A stretch of DNA of 64,000 nucleotides from Epiperipatus broadwayi (GCA_028023455.1 JAQFVV010012529.1:2172001-2236000); one strand, 5' to 3'. Counted from the first letter of the stretch, positions 26,501 through 41,500 are shown. Numbers and translations are program-made. The notes: generated by a model not told the origin, from the sequence alone.

Positions 26501-29500
26501 TTTATTACTTTGTTCTTCAAAGGTCCACAAAATATTTTTTTTCTCTTAGTAAATGCCCCCTTTGCAAATGTTATTATTCTGTTAATTTCTTCTTCCCTTC
26601 TTCCATCCTCACTCAACCAACCACTCAAATATTTTAAATCATCTTATCTGTTGAACTATGTTATCATGGATTTTAATTTGCAGTTTTTTTGCATTCCTCC
26701 TTATCCATAAACATTTAATCTTTTTCAACATTAATCTTCATTCCACATTCTATACATCCTTCCTTCAATTTATTCAACATATTACTAGAGCAATAAAGCA
26801 TTGATAGTTTCTAGATAATTATCAATTATTCCTGACAATCTTTAAAATTGATATCTATTAACACCAGTGCTAATTTATTTCCCTAGTTATATAAAATTAA
26901 CCCATACCCAAATCATAATTAATCTATGACATATTTAACATTCACAGATATAATTATGAGATATAAAAGGAAGATGAAATTCTTTTAAGTTTTCATGCTT
27001 ATAAAAATATATGCGGATTTAAATCTCTGTAAGACCTTAGTTTAGAAATGAAAGAGGGACCTACTTTTGCTTCTACATGAATTCAAGACAGCAAACTTAT
27101 TGTGGGCTACTAGAGCAAATTAGTTTAACTTAAGAGATGTTGGTAGTACTTAATAACATCAGAGCTAAATTATTTCTGTAGTTATTATATAGAATTAATC
27201 CCACATTCCTTTGCATATATCATAATTAATCTATGAAAATATTTTACATACATAGACTCTGGGAGAGATGAAATTCTTGTAGTCCTCATGTTTTTAAAAA
27301 TATATGTCTGGATTTAAATTCATATAATTTGGGTTACAAATTAAAGAGGAATCTCCTTTTGTTTCTTAGTGAACTCAAGACAAAAAAGCTATTGTGGGAT
27401 ATTACAGCAAATTAATTTAACATAAGAGTTTAAAGTAGCATCTACCAATATCAGTGTTAACTTATTTCTCATTATTACAAGGAATTTACCTTATTTATTT
27501 CTCTGTTTATATCATAATTAATCCATGAAAATACTTAAATTCAATATATATATATGGAAATGAAATGGAAATAACTGCAACTCCCCATAAGTCATATATA
27601 AACTTCTCATCATTTTCAACCATTATCGATTCACTGCAGAATGAGAGTCTCTTCAAGTTCAATGCATCTCCAATCTCTAGCCTGTCTTCTCCACATCACA
27701 CCAGCACACTTCCTTATATAAAATAAAAATAAAACTAATAATCACTTGGCAATAAATGAAAAACGTAGAATAATGTCACCTATTCATTTAGCTCTAATGG
27801 TATTTATGCATATATTTATTGATAACACAGAGTGTGAACTCTTTATTTTAGCTTGACTTAAGTATAGCACAAAATATTCTTAAATCACTACTAAACATTC
27901 TTTCATAGATGTTTAAGCCATGATTATTTATACTTATATATTATTAATTTATATTGTAGTCATTTAAATTTCTAATAATTGAAGAAAAAAATTTCTAATA
28001 GCAAATATGTTTTTAATTTAGAGATTAATTTTTTTAAAAACTATTTGAATATTCAGCGTATTGGGAGCATATTTATATATTATTAATTTATATTGTAATC
28101 ATTTAAATTTCTAATAGCAAATATGTCTTTTAATTTAGGTATTGATTTAAAAAAAGTATTTGAATATTCAGCATATTGGGAGCAAACTCGTTTACTTTAT
28201 GCACCATTTGAATGTGCCGTAACTATGAAGAGTGGTAATGCTGATGTTTATGAAAATGAAATACCTGGTGGTCAGTATACTAATTTACAATTTCAAGCCT
28301 TTAGTCTTGGATTAGGAGACCAGTTTGAAGAAGTGAAGAAAGCATATAAAGAAGCTAATATGCTTCTTGGAGATGTTATAAAAGTAAGTACACTGTTTTA
28401 ATTAAAAGATTTTGATTAATGGATGTATTATTTAACTGAACATCATTATCAGTTATCCATAAAAAAATCAAGTTTAAATATATCATTTCTAGATGTCTCA
28501 CTATCTTTTGCTCTTGTCTTCTAATATTCTTAAGTATCTCTTCTCACTTTTCTAATTTTTGAACACATTTCTCATTATTCAATTTTTAAATACATGACTA
28601 ATAGAATTTTATTATATCTTTCATCTTTTTCCACAAGTAGTTTATTTTAATTTACTCTTTCTAAAATTTCGTAATTTTAATTTTCCAATTAATATTTTTT
28701 ATTTTTCTTCAATTCTTTATTTATATATATTGCTTATAACACTTCTTTCTTATGCACTTTAATGCAACAAATTTTCTTAAAAACTTCTTTATTCTCCTTA
28801 CAGTTTCGACTGTCCAGCAGTCTTCATCAGAGCTACAAGATTTGAATAATATAAATACATAACCATCATTTCACATATATATATACAAAAAATATATAAC
28901 CATCATTTTATACATATATAAAATACATATATATATATATTAAAATATACACATATATTCTCTTCATACATATACATATAAATCTACATCACCACTAGAT
29001 ATATATATATATAATCCATACCTACATCTATATATACATATGCATATCCAATATATACACATAGCTATTTTAAACATACATATATACACACAGATATACA
29101 TACACCCCTAGACATATATATAATCCTCATATACCTTTATAGATACACATCCATATGTATACTCTACTTACATATATAAAAAATACAAAACATATCCAAT
29201 ACACCTTTTTTAAAAAATTTTTACCTTTTGAAACTATTTTATTTTTACTTTTATATTTTAAAATCCCCTTAAATATCATGCTTTATTAATATTATTTTAT
29301 AATTATCCTTTCATTGTCTTATTATCTATTTTTTTAAATTTTGCCTAATATATAACATCTTTTACTTTACTATCTTAAATTTAATTTTTAAACTTTTATC
29401 TCTATATCACTAAATAATATTTTTCTTTAATACTAATTTACCTCTATCTTCTTCTTTGCTTTAATTAAAATGACCGTTATTTCAAAATTTCCTATCTTGT

Positions 29501-32500
29501 TTATTCATTTAAAACAGCTTCCTCTGTTACTGTTATCAATTTTATAAAACTTATAATTCTATTTCAAACTTTCAATTTTCCCAATTATATTTATTAACCA
29601 TATTCAAATATTATAAATACAACTACTTAACCATCATTTCACATATATACATACGAATATCAAATATCCATACATCCCCTACATATATACATCTTCACAT
29701 CACCTCTAGACATATAAATATAAATAATAATAAAAATATATATATAAAAACAATATAAAATATAAAAGATTAAAGAATAAAAAATTAACGAATTAAAAAC
29801 TAAAAAATTAAAAATTCTCTACCTACATCTATATATACACACATGTATGAATATCCAAAGATATACTTATATCCTTTAAAACATACTCATATATACACCC
29901 ATACTCATAACACATATACATACATATACCAATCCTCATATATATTTATATATACCCACCCACATATATACTCATCTTACTTATAAATTACATATATAAC
30001 TATACATAACACATCCAATACACCATTTTTTATATATTACCTTTAAATAACTATTTTATTTTTACTTTTAAGTTTTTAAAAACTTTTTTAAATTTTTTTT
30101 TACAAAAATTCTTTTAAGCATTACCCTTTTATTATTTATTATTACTATTATTTATATTAATATTTATTCTTTAATCTTCCTTTCATCTTATCTTACTATC
30201 TATTTTGTTTAATTATTATCTAATATATAATATCTATATCCACATATTATAACTTTTAACCTACTTTCTTTTTTACTATTATTATTACCATTATTATTAA
30301 TCAATAACAACCATAATCATGCTATAATACCAATATCATTTTCAAATCTTATTTTAATTTCGTATTTCAATATTACCTTACCCCTATACATACATATTTA
30401 CACTTTATACATATGTATATATACACTTATTTTTAATTACTAATAACCCTATAAATCCAATACTAAACCACCAACACAAGGTTTTTAGTCCCCCATCCCT
30501 ATTTAAACTAGGCCTTATTTTTTAATTAATATTGCTTCTTTTATTTTTTTATCTCTTCTTTTATTAGTATATCCTAGTATTTTCATACTCTCTTTGTCAA
30601 ATACATGCCCTGTTTTCATAGTATGCAAATAAATTGGTGAATTTTTGTCATACCTATGTTGATTTAACCTCATAAAAATAGAATTCTTTGTCTCACCTAC
30701 ATATTTAGTTCTTATTTTATTCTTTCTACAATATCTACAATCTATTTTATATACTCCATTTATACATTTTCCTATACCTTTAATATATTTATTATCTAAT
30801 ATATTCATTAAATTTTTTTATTTTATTTACTACCTTGTACTTAATTACATTATTATATCTTTTATTAATTTTTCTAATAATTTTATTAACACTCTTAACT
30901 ATATTATTACTATATGTCTTAACCCCTATATACTCCTTCTTTATATTGTTTTTCCTATTTTCATCATTCTCTTCTTCCTTATTACCTTTCTTATATTTTT
31001 CTTCTGTTAATTTTATATTTTTCACTATTACATCCTCTGGATATTCATTTACTTTAAATTCCTTTACTATTAACTCTACTTCTTTTTTATATTCCTTTTC
31101 GCTCGAACATTTTTTCATCTCCCTTTTGCAAATCTTCCAATTTTGGACTCATAAAATTATATTTCCAAGAAAATATACAATTCTCCTTAGATTTAATTTC
31201 ATTGTATCACAAATTTATTAAAAATTTGTTTAATCATTTCAATTATTATTCTAATTTTTATGTCATTATCCTTTATTAGTAAACAACTTTACTTTAATTT
31301 TATTCTGATTTATTTTTATTAAATACTGCTTGCAGTGAAAATTTAATAACTGATCCTAAAATGCATGAAGCAAAAAACTAAAGTTAATAATCTCTCTGAT
31401 ATTACCACAAGAGGAGTATTTGAATGTGCTAATAAAGACTTTGTGGCTAGAAGAATGTAAACTTTTAGATCATTTATTCTCTGTTAAATAATGGTTTAAT
31501 CCTTTAGAAATATTTTGATATTTTCCAAAATTTTCTGTTTTTTGAGAATTTGCAAAATGTTTTCCATAATCAGTGTTCTTTTTAGACATTTAAAATATTT
31601 TTTAAGACTCTCATTTCCCTAAAATAGGAATTAATTTGTCTTGTTTAACCTATAATGAAAGATTTCTTAGTTGATAGACTTCAGTTGAAAACACATTATA
31701 AAATATGTTTTTATTGTATAAATTATATATGAATAAATTATCAATTTAAAAAATATCAGGTTGCATTTTTCATTAGTTTTTATTAAAATTTTTGTTAATT
31801 TTTTATCATTATAATTTTGTCTCTTTACTGAAACTAGTATTTAGGTTTCTTGGAGTATAGTTAAATGTATTAGTCCTATATAAATAAATAAAAATTACAT
31901 GCATAAATTAAAACTCAATTAAATTAGTTGCCTGAAGGATCTTGTTATTTTATTGTTTATGATGCAGCTTTTGTGCCAATGGTGAAAAGGGAATAAAACA
32001 AGCATGATTAAATACATAAGGCTCTAAGAAGGATATAGTTTTGTTTTCATTCCATATTTGTGGGATCATTTGTTCATGAATAATGCTTGTGGTAGTCATC
32101 TATGCTTTGGCTACTAAGATTTTAGATATTGTGATATATCTTATCCCACTTTAAAATATTCAAGAACAAGTTCAAGTTTATCTTGCGGTTCTATTTGTTG
32201 GTATTAAAATTTGGAAAATTTTGATCTTTGCCCACAAAATATATAAAATATAGTATATTACAATTTGGAAAAATATTAATATATCTTTAACACAGTATAA
32301 AGTCGATTTGAGGGTTATTCCAGATTATTACTGAATAGTAAATATGTTTAGAGTTTATTCCTTACCTTCTTACTCTATCTTTTAATACACTCCATCTTGA
32401 AGTATTTAAATATATAAGGGTTATCAAAATATTGTTTTCTATGAAGTTCTCTGATATATTTTCGTTTACTCACAATACAATAAAAAAAAAATCTTTTTTT

Positions 32501-35500
32501 ATTTTATATCTTTGGTTTATCATTCGTATTATTTAAAGTTTGTTTCTAAATAAATTTCTTATTTTATTATACAATTCTCTTAGGAATTTATTTATATAGG
32601 TATGTTTTTAGATCTATAATATTAATTATCTTAGGAATTTATTTACATATGTGAGGTTTTAGTCTATATAATTATTAGTGTCTTAGAATTCATTTCCATA
32701 TAAGTTATTTATAAAGTCTGTTCCATTAATTATATATATCTTTTATTTAAATACTTTAATTGAAAATTTCTTTTCAAGATTTTTTATCAGATTCTTATGT
32801 TTAAAATATTTAGTATTTTGATTTTTAATGATTTTTTCTATTCTTTCAGTATTAGATGTAGAAGTTATTTTAGGAGATAAAAACTATCTATTCAAAGAAA
32901 TTTTATAAGATTATCAGTATATTCAGGACTTTGATAGATATCTATTGATCAAAAAAATATTACTTGTTTGTTTACTTCAGTAAACTACTTTTAGTTTGTG
33001 TGTATATACCAATACCTTATCAATTCTTATATCTAAACAATTATTTCTTTAAGTTCTACTTATATGATATATTCCTCCCTTTAAAAATTACAATTTTTGA
33101 AGCTCACAGTTTTCCAATAATTGGTTCCTTTTTGGTTCTTTGGGATCTATGTGGGTTGTTTCTTTCCTTGGAACGTTTGGTTCACTTGGCAATTCTTGCA
33201 GATTTTCCAAATTGTTTTATCTCAAAATTAATTCGGGTCACCAAACATAATTTTGTGCAAGTGCTTTAGCCCATACAACCCAGGATAGCCTTGATGAATA
33301 ATCTGCAGAACTTGACGACGGCCATACACACTTATTTATAGACAGTTTTTCTTTTACATCTCATATCGCTTTATGCAGTATCTCAGGCCAACTTCTAGGC
33401 CAGCCCTTGCTGATCCATTCTATTAATGAGTTGTAACCATGCTCTGCTTTTGTCCGACGTACTACCTTTTTGCTGTCTATTACCACTTTATTCCATTTGT
33501 CTATTAATGGTTGGATCAGTTACCAGTGGAGCTGTTTTAATAGAGGTCTTTTTAATCTTACATATTTCTATTCACAGAGCATCAAACCATATCCTATCTA
33601 TAATAGGTTAAGATCGCCTTGTATTATATACAGTGGTAACCTACTGGACTTTTTTTTAATTGTCAATGCTTACTTTTATCTTTCCTAATATTCTTGTAAT
33701 ATTGCCACTAGCATTTTTCGCTTCCAAACTAGTTCTCATTAATATAGTGGGTAACACAATTTTTTATTACCATTTTCCAGTCTTTGACTGTCATCATTGA
33801 TATGCCAATTTGCTGTCAATTTTCATTTCCTAAATTTGTATTTAATAATTTCACTGTCATCATGAATTGGTTGCAATGAGCACCCTAGGTATTATAGATC
33901 TCACATTTCTGCTTGTTTCCTTTGGAAAAGTGGGCGATACACTACAATCTTTTCCCCATTAGACCTATACGCTTTCTCTAAATGACCTACTTTGCCACAG
34001 GTTTCTACAACACTCTTTGTTAAATCTACACTTTATGTACCATGCAACTTTTTTGCACAACAGTAGCAAACAATTTCCTTCAACTTATTTAGCAGACTGA
34101 TATTTGTTTTCAGTTTTTCATATAAATGCACCATATTCATTATTATTGGTAAAATTTCAAAATTCTCTTGATTGGTCAAGCACTATCTCATGGGCTACTC
34201 CCATTTTGATTGCTTCATTGTATGACAAGTCTCTTGAGGCCAGTAAGTGCTATCTCAGCCTATTGTCATCCCCCAAGTAATTGTTCCAGTAGAGCACGTC
34301 ATAACTACAGCTCTTAGCAAGTTCTCTCATATGATTGATCGTAGTCTCATGTGCTTTCCTCTTTATATTTGCAATTTATTTCTAAAACGTATCCATGCCA
34401 TATGCTTAGAAGGCTTGGACTAAAATAATTATTTAGTTTTTCAACTATTACTTTCTATGGCAATTTCTCTGATTCTTTGTAATCATATAACCGATTTGTG
34501 ATTTCTATCACTTGTTGCCTGGCATAACATAACAATGTGGCAACTTTTTTTTACTGACTGTCCCATTAATAAAACAAAATTTCTCAATCCTTTTGAGATT
34601 AATTGGCCAATCAATAGGACTATTAACATCAACCTTGTTTATTATCACTTGCAATCCAGTTGTCATTTTAACTCTTAATCCGAATAACTAATAAGTAGAA
34701 AAAAAAATTTTTTTTTTCTTTCTCTCCACATTTTCTGAATACACAATTCTAATTACGATGCAGAATTACAAGTTAAATTCTATCCTGTCAAGACTGCACT
34801 AGTTTTCTGCTGTATACAGCCACCACAAATACTATAATCGGGGTAAAGGTGGTCAGATCAACAGAAATAAAAGCAATTCGGAAACAAGATTTTATAACTA
34901 AGTACTGACTTTATTTTCTGCAAGTTATTAATAGTAAGATTTTACCAACACATTTAATATATTTACAATTTATGCATATCAATAATATTATTTACGAAAT
35001 GCCAATGAGGCATAAATAAATTATAATCAGGACAATGTGGCCTGTATAGTCCCTAGGTCCATTTTGGTACCTTCAGTGGTGGAGTTCACTGGGTCCCTCC
35101 ATAGTCCTCATTACACTCATCACTTTGTATCTTCTCTAGAATGAGTAGCTCCCATGATGCGAGTGTGTGTAAAAAGACCTCGATTTTCCTTATCTTCGAG
35201 TTTTTATATATTTCTCCCTAATGTGGAATGTTCTAGAAAATAACTAATTATAATTGTTCTTTATCTAATTATAATTGTTCTTTATCTTTTAATTAATCAT
35301 TTTCTCATCGTAATGCTTATCAATGTTTTATCTCTAAACACATTATTTCTTTATGTTCTAACTATATATGTATATAGCAGTATTTTACCTTTGAAATTTT
35401 GTTATTATAAGTTTGTTTAATTTTTGATTATAAAAAAAATGTTGAGATTCTATTAACTTTTTTACATTTCATCTCCGGATGTTTTTCAACTATGGAAACA

Positions 35501-38500
35501 CAAATTCCAAAAACATTTAAGATTTGGTTTATATTGGCTGTGGAAAAAAATCTAATATTAACAGATTATCCAACAAAGATGAAAAATCATTTTCATTAAA
35601 ACAGAATACAGACCAGATTCATTACTGTGCTCATTTCCATTCCCTTTGCTTATCATCAAAAAATGTTGTTTAAAAGCCAACCAATATAAAATTTGAAAAT
35701 CTGCTTTATCTTTTGTTGTATATCACTAAAGGCTATCATGGAAATTGAATCACTTCTGAATATAGGTTTAGAAATATATGGAAAAGGAAAATATATAATT
35801 TCTATATAAAATAATTATTGGATATATAATTATTTATTTGATTGGTAATTGCTATATTATTTGAATTATCTTGAATAGAAATCAGCCAGTCATACCATGT
35901 ATGGAATATGTTTGATTAATTATTAATGTGAACTAAGGATTTACAAAAAACCATTAAGCATCACATGATCACATCTCCTATACTAGCACATTAATTGTTG
36001 ATAAACAGAGCAAAACTCTCCATACAGTATTGCCACCTGTGCTAAACAGAGTAATCAATGGATCCCAGAAGGCTTGTGCATAAAATCCCTATCTAATGCC
36101 TACTCATCCAATATCCCCAGACTAGTTTCTATATAAGCTATTGAGCTTAGATTGAAAATATTTTTTGTGTTTTCAATTTCATTCTCATAGTTTTGTAGTT
36201 AAGTAGAGATAAAAGGTGGTTGCTAGAGGGTTGCATTAGATCCTAAGATCTAGATGCAGTGCTCTCAGATCCAAAGCTCCTCACTGACGAAGGCCACAAG
36301 CCAGAAACTAGTCTGGGGATATTGGATGAGTAGGCATTAGATAGGGATTTTATTCACAAGCCTTCTGGCATCCATTGATTACTCTGTTTAGCACAGGTGG
36401 CAATACTGTATGGAGAGTTTTGCTCTGTTTATCAACAATTAATGTGCTAGTATAGGAGATGTGATCATGTGATGCTTAATGGTTTAACACCAATCCTGCC
36501 TAATAGGATAGTGGTGGCTATGGTTGTAAAAGAGCCAAAGACACCAAAATGTATGGGTGCTGAACTGAGTTCAGACCCATATGACTATATAAGCTATTGA
36601 GCTTAGATTGAAAATATTTTTGTGTTTTCAATTACATTCTCATAGTTTTGTAGTTAAGTAGAGATAAAAGGTGTTTGCTAGAGGGTTGCATTAGATCCTA
36701 AGATCTAGATGCAGTGCTCTCAGATCCAAAGCTCCTCACTGACGAAGGCCACAAGCCAGAAACTAGTCTGGGGATATTGGATGAGTAGGCATTAGATAGG
36801 GATTTTATGCATAAGCCTTCTGACATCCATTGATTACTCTGTTTAGCACAAGTGGCAATACTGTATGGAGAGTTTTTCTCTGTTTATTTGATTTACAAAA
36901 AACTGAATTTTATTAAAGAAGATGGATATTCTATAATGCAATCACATCAAATGCATTTTATCCTATTATTTTGTAGAGGAATTTAGTTGAAGTAATTTTA
37001 TTGTTTCTTAACTGGGGAGAAGATCTTTCTGTAGCAGGTATAGTAGTCCTTAAGATCTTTCATGATTACCAATTTTCATGTAATGATTTTTCATTTCAAA
37101 ACTTAGGAAACCTACTTAAGTAGTTTCATTACAGTAGTTCCTCAACAGACACTAAATTTAGGATTACAGTTTTGTTATTTGAAGTTATGTTAATGATTTT
37201 GTTATTAATAAATAATTCAACATATATAGAATCTAAGTTCCAATAGATATAATTAATTTCACTTGCAAGTGCATGATATATTTATATAGAAAACGATATG
37301 ATTATTTATATTTTTAGTGACTATTGTTCATCATATATTAATATATGTAGAAGTGTTCTTTCTTTAATTGTTACTTCTCCGTATTTTTTCGTGTTCTGGT
37401 CTTTCAGGTCATTTTTTTGTTTTTCAATTAGAAAATATTCCCTAGAAAATTATGTTATAGTGGTAAAAATGGTTTGCTCCTCTCAAAAAAGTTGATGGTA
37501 AGCAAATTTTTATGGTGATATAGTTTTTTGAAAAGTGGGAAAATGTGTTATTTGATTCTATTGCATCTACTACATTCACTAATTTTAACAAATTGTAGAG
37601 AATATTTATTGTGCTGGAATCTAATGTATATTTGTTTTTAATGTTAAAATGCCAAGATCTATGCAGAACTAAAAATTATTAAATTTTAAGATACAGTTCT
37701 GCATTGAATATTGTTTAAATTTATATAACCTTTCAAATAGAAATTTTAATTTATTAAGTATTTTAATGACCTTTACAAAACTATTAGATTAATTTTAAAT
37801 ATTAAATTAGATCAAATTGTCTTAAAGAAGTAGAAGCAGTGACAAACAGCCACTGAAGATAATCAGATATTATTGCATGATTGTAGTATGCAGTCTTTGA
37901 ACTGAGAATATTATATACATACATACAGTCAATTTTTGCATTATTATAACATTTAAGTGGAATAGTAATTGAGGAATGATACATATGGGAAAGTAATTAA
38001 TTATGATCAAATTCACAATGATCACAATTGCCAAAATAATATTAAAAATTATTTCTTATTTTTACACATTCTGAACTTCTTATTTACTGCATATTATTAT
38101 CAGTATATTTCATAGTTATTTAAATTAATATTTTTATAATTAATATTATTTTTTAAAACAAAATTTTTATTGAAATGTTTTTTAATAATCCCCTCATACC
38201 TTGTATATTTTTTAGGTTACTCCATCTTCCAAAGTAGTTGGTGATTTGGCTCAGTTTATGGTTCAGAATAAACTTAGTGGTAAAATGGTGGAAGAAAGAG
38301 CAGAAGAATTATCTTTCCCTAGCTCTGTGCTGGAATTTATGCAAGGTTATCTTGGAGAACCTTATGGTGGTTTTCCTGAACCATTAAGGAGCAAGGTATT
38401 TTTTTTCTCTAACTCTGTGTATATTTGTAAATGATTATTATTTTTTATTTTTTATTAATATAGAAATTATTACATTTATTTTTAGATATAAACTTTAAAT

Positions 38501-41500
38501 TTAATAATTTCAAATCTTGTCCCTCTTTCTAAATTCACCCACTATCATTTTATAACAGACTGTGATTATGAGAAATACACTTTTTCAAAAGCACTAAGCC
38601 TTTTTAATTTGTTAATTATCGTTTATATAGCTCTACGTTATATGTGTGTTAGCACAATATTATTATTATAATTTTTAAGAATTATAATTACAGCTTTTAA
38701 TTTTCTAAAAAAATGTTCATAGATACTGGAAAAAGTGTGTGTGTTTATTTAAAATAATATATTTGTTCAATTAATTCTTGTAGAGAAATTTTTTTTCAGT
38801 ATTGAAATTCCATAACTTATGTTTGTATAAAAGAATATTTCTAGAAAGAAATTATAATTGTAACTTGGTTAAAAAAGATTTTAAACTCTGAAAATATCTA
38901 GTATGCAAATGACTTATTCACTGAATTACTTTCTTGTTAAAATGTGATGAATATATATATATAGTTTTATAAAGTGTTTTGTATATAAAAGGGAACCAAA
39001 AGAGCAAGAGTAGATTGAAAGAAAAATCGATATACATAAAATAACAACATTCAAAGCAACTATCACTATTTATATTATTTATTTTAGATTCTAAAAGGAC
39101 TTCCAAAAATTGAAGGCCGTCCAGGAGCTTCAATGGCATCAATAGATTTTGATAAATTAAAGCAAAGCCTAATTGACAAACATGGACCAGTTGTCAATCA
39201 GTGGGATGTAATGAGTGCTGCTATGTATCCCAAAGTTTTTGATGAATTTCAAGAGTTTCGTGAAACCTTTGGACCTGTAGATTGCCTTAATACAAAAATG
39301 TTTCTTGTAGGACCAAAAGTAGCACAGGAATTTGAAGTAAGTTTTTACTTAAATGTCTCATTATTTTTTCATTAGTGATTTATATTTAGTTTTATTTCGT
39401 AAACATATTTTTCAAAAATGTTAAATTTTAAGATAATTTTGGTTGTACTAAAGAAATATCTAAAAATCAAGAGTTTTGGACATTTAGGACTTTTGGATTA
39501 TAAGACAATTTGATTTCTGAATCAAATACATTACTGCTTATTCAATAGTGTAAAGATAATATTAATATTGCTTTATATGCAGAGAAAATATCGAAAACAT
39601 TAAATGTAACCAAAAATGCATTAAGTTATAATTGTTTTCAATATTTTTTCATATTCGCATTACCTTTAATTTATTATATTTCAGTGATTGAGATATTATA
39701 ATGTTTAATAGTTTGAATAAGTCTAATATGATGGAATTATAAGTGCCTTATATGATTTTTGACATAAATATAATTAAAATTTATTCAGCATTGACTATAC
39801 AGTTATGATTAGATAACTATTTCATTATTTTGAACAATTTAACAGAGTGATGTATTTTCATGTTTTAAACAGTAAACTATTAACTGTGCAGCCTTTGGTG
39901 GCGCTGTTTCTGTGTAAAAACACAGAATTATACCACTTTCGTGGCTGAGCCTACAGCTAATATACAAGTGATCATTAATATACGAGTATATCGTATGTAG
40001 TGGTTATAATACGCGGCCAATTTTTCCACGTTCAATAACACTACATCTACTAACAATACTATGATCGTATAGTTGCCGTTGATTTCATTGCGGGTTGAAT
40101 TTCTATGCATATTGACAGAATTTGTATTGTTGCTAGAATTTAAGATGAGAGTGTGAGCATTGTTATCTTTTTCAAGTGTTTATTTGTTGATGTTTATGAT
40201 TTTCTGTATTTCCCAACTGAAAGATTTTTGCGTACTAGTAATTTTCAGCATATTATTGATATTTGTCAAAAAAAATTTTTTTGGCTAATTTTGGCTTTTT
40301 GGGGGGTCAAAAAAGACAAAATAAAATTTCTCAAGCTCTCTGGCAGACGATTGGAGTTGTTTGCAGAAAAATACCGTTTCTGTCGGGGACTGGAGGGGGG
40401 TTTAAAAAGAAGAACAAAATGTCTCCCCCTTATTATTTTTGGGGGGCGCCCCCAACAGAAGAGGGGGGGGGGTTGTTTTTTGGCCTCCCCACACCTCCTC
40501 CCTCCCTCTTGTTGTTGTTGTTCTTGTGTGTTTGTGGGATGTTTATTTTTTCTTTGTGTGGATTGTTTTTTTTTTTGCGTCGATTTTTTTTTTTTTATCA
40601 TCTAGGTATCACCCACCCCGACGGTGATGGTGAGAGGAGGTGGGGTGTGTTGGTCGTCTCTTTTTTTTTATTTTTTTTTAAAAAAAATACTTCTTCTTTT
40701 CTCAAATCTTTTTGTTCCGTTTAGAAGCAAAAAGAGGTTTTGTTTTTGTTTTTGTTTTAATTCAAAAACCACCACCTTAATAAATTATTAAAATGAACCC
40801 GAGTTAATTTTTTTTTTTATAAAAAATAAAAATCACACACAATATTTTTTTTTTTGAAAAAAAAAACACTAACTCAATTTTGATCAATCATAAAAAAAAA
40901 AAAAATTAAACAAACCCAAAATAAACAAACCAACCAAACAACCATATTTTTTTTTTATAATAAATACACTGATCCATTTTTTTTTTTTTTTTTTTTTTTT
41001 TTATTTTTTATTATTATAAAAAAAAAAAAAAAAAAAAAAAACAAAATTTTATTTTTTTTTTTTATAATAAAAAAAAAAAAAAAACAACAAAACCAACCAA
41101 AACCCACAAATACACAAGTAATAAAAAATAACAAAAAAAAATTTTCCTTCTTTTGCCAAAACCAGACCGCCGTTGCGGGGTTAGTTTTTCAGGGACGGTG
41201 TTTAATTTTTCAACACAAACAAACAAACCCCACTCTTTTTTTTTAAATTCAATTAAAAAGAAAAAATTAAATATAATTAAAATAAAAAAAAAAAAAAAAA
41301 AAAAAACAAATAAATAAAAATGAGATTTTATAGATTAGTTAAAACAAAAAAAAAAACTGAAACTTTTCCTTTTAATTCAAAAAAAAATAAAAAAAAAAAA
41401 AAAAAAAAACAAGGACAAAAGAAAAAAGAAATCGAGAAAGGAAATCCCCCCCAACCCACAAAATTAAGGCCAAAATCAAAAATTGTGGAGATTCAAAAAA

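Larger units (their letters stand above)
28790..31220 (-). mobile_element. Penelope-like element fragment: linker, GIY-YIG endonuclease, long 3' UTR
   Basis: On the minus strand a reverse-transcriptase linker (30792-31118) is followed by a GIY-YIG endonuclease (30515-30808). About 1.7 kb of AT-rich UTR follows, full of TA/CATA microsatellites (28860-30480), with a hammerhead-like motif at the 3' end near 28793-28852. The catalytic RT domain is missing, so the element is 5'-truncated. A hammerhead in the terminal repeat is a known property of some Penelope-like elements. No target duplication was found. Confidence 0.75.
35952..36889 (+). mobile_element. Retrozyme-like foldback element B: hammerhead dimer plus inverted arm
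   Basis: A 938-bp insertion flanked by the perfect 14-bp repeat GATTTACAAAAAAC (35938-35951 and 36890-36903). The left arm (35952-36128) is the inverse of the sequence that follows each hammerhead. It stops exactly at the GAAA of the motif, after which the plus-strand part begins. Two direct hammerhead motifs (36269-36327, 36724-36782) with intact cores put the predicted cuts after C36313 and C36768, bounding a 455-nt monomer. The monomers are closely similar, so this is the best-preserved copy here. Same family as the element at 21794. Confidence 0.78.

Noticed and set aside
28860-30480. Satellite array or CRISPR-like repeat in the TA/CATA-rich stretch
   Set aside because: Irregular microsatellite sequence with no fixed period or spacers. 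It is in the 3' UTR of the Penelope-like fragment.
30835-31221. 128-codon plus-strand ORF as a gene
   Set aside because: Antisense to the Penelope-like linker region; its Leu/Ile/Phe/Ser-rich content reflects the AT-rich complement.
40263-40724. Long overlapping ORFs of 150 codons on both strands
   Set aside because: They are translations of homopolymer-rich sequence (runs of F, K, P, G) with no family resemblance.
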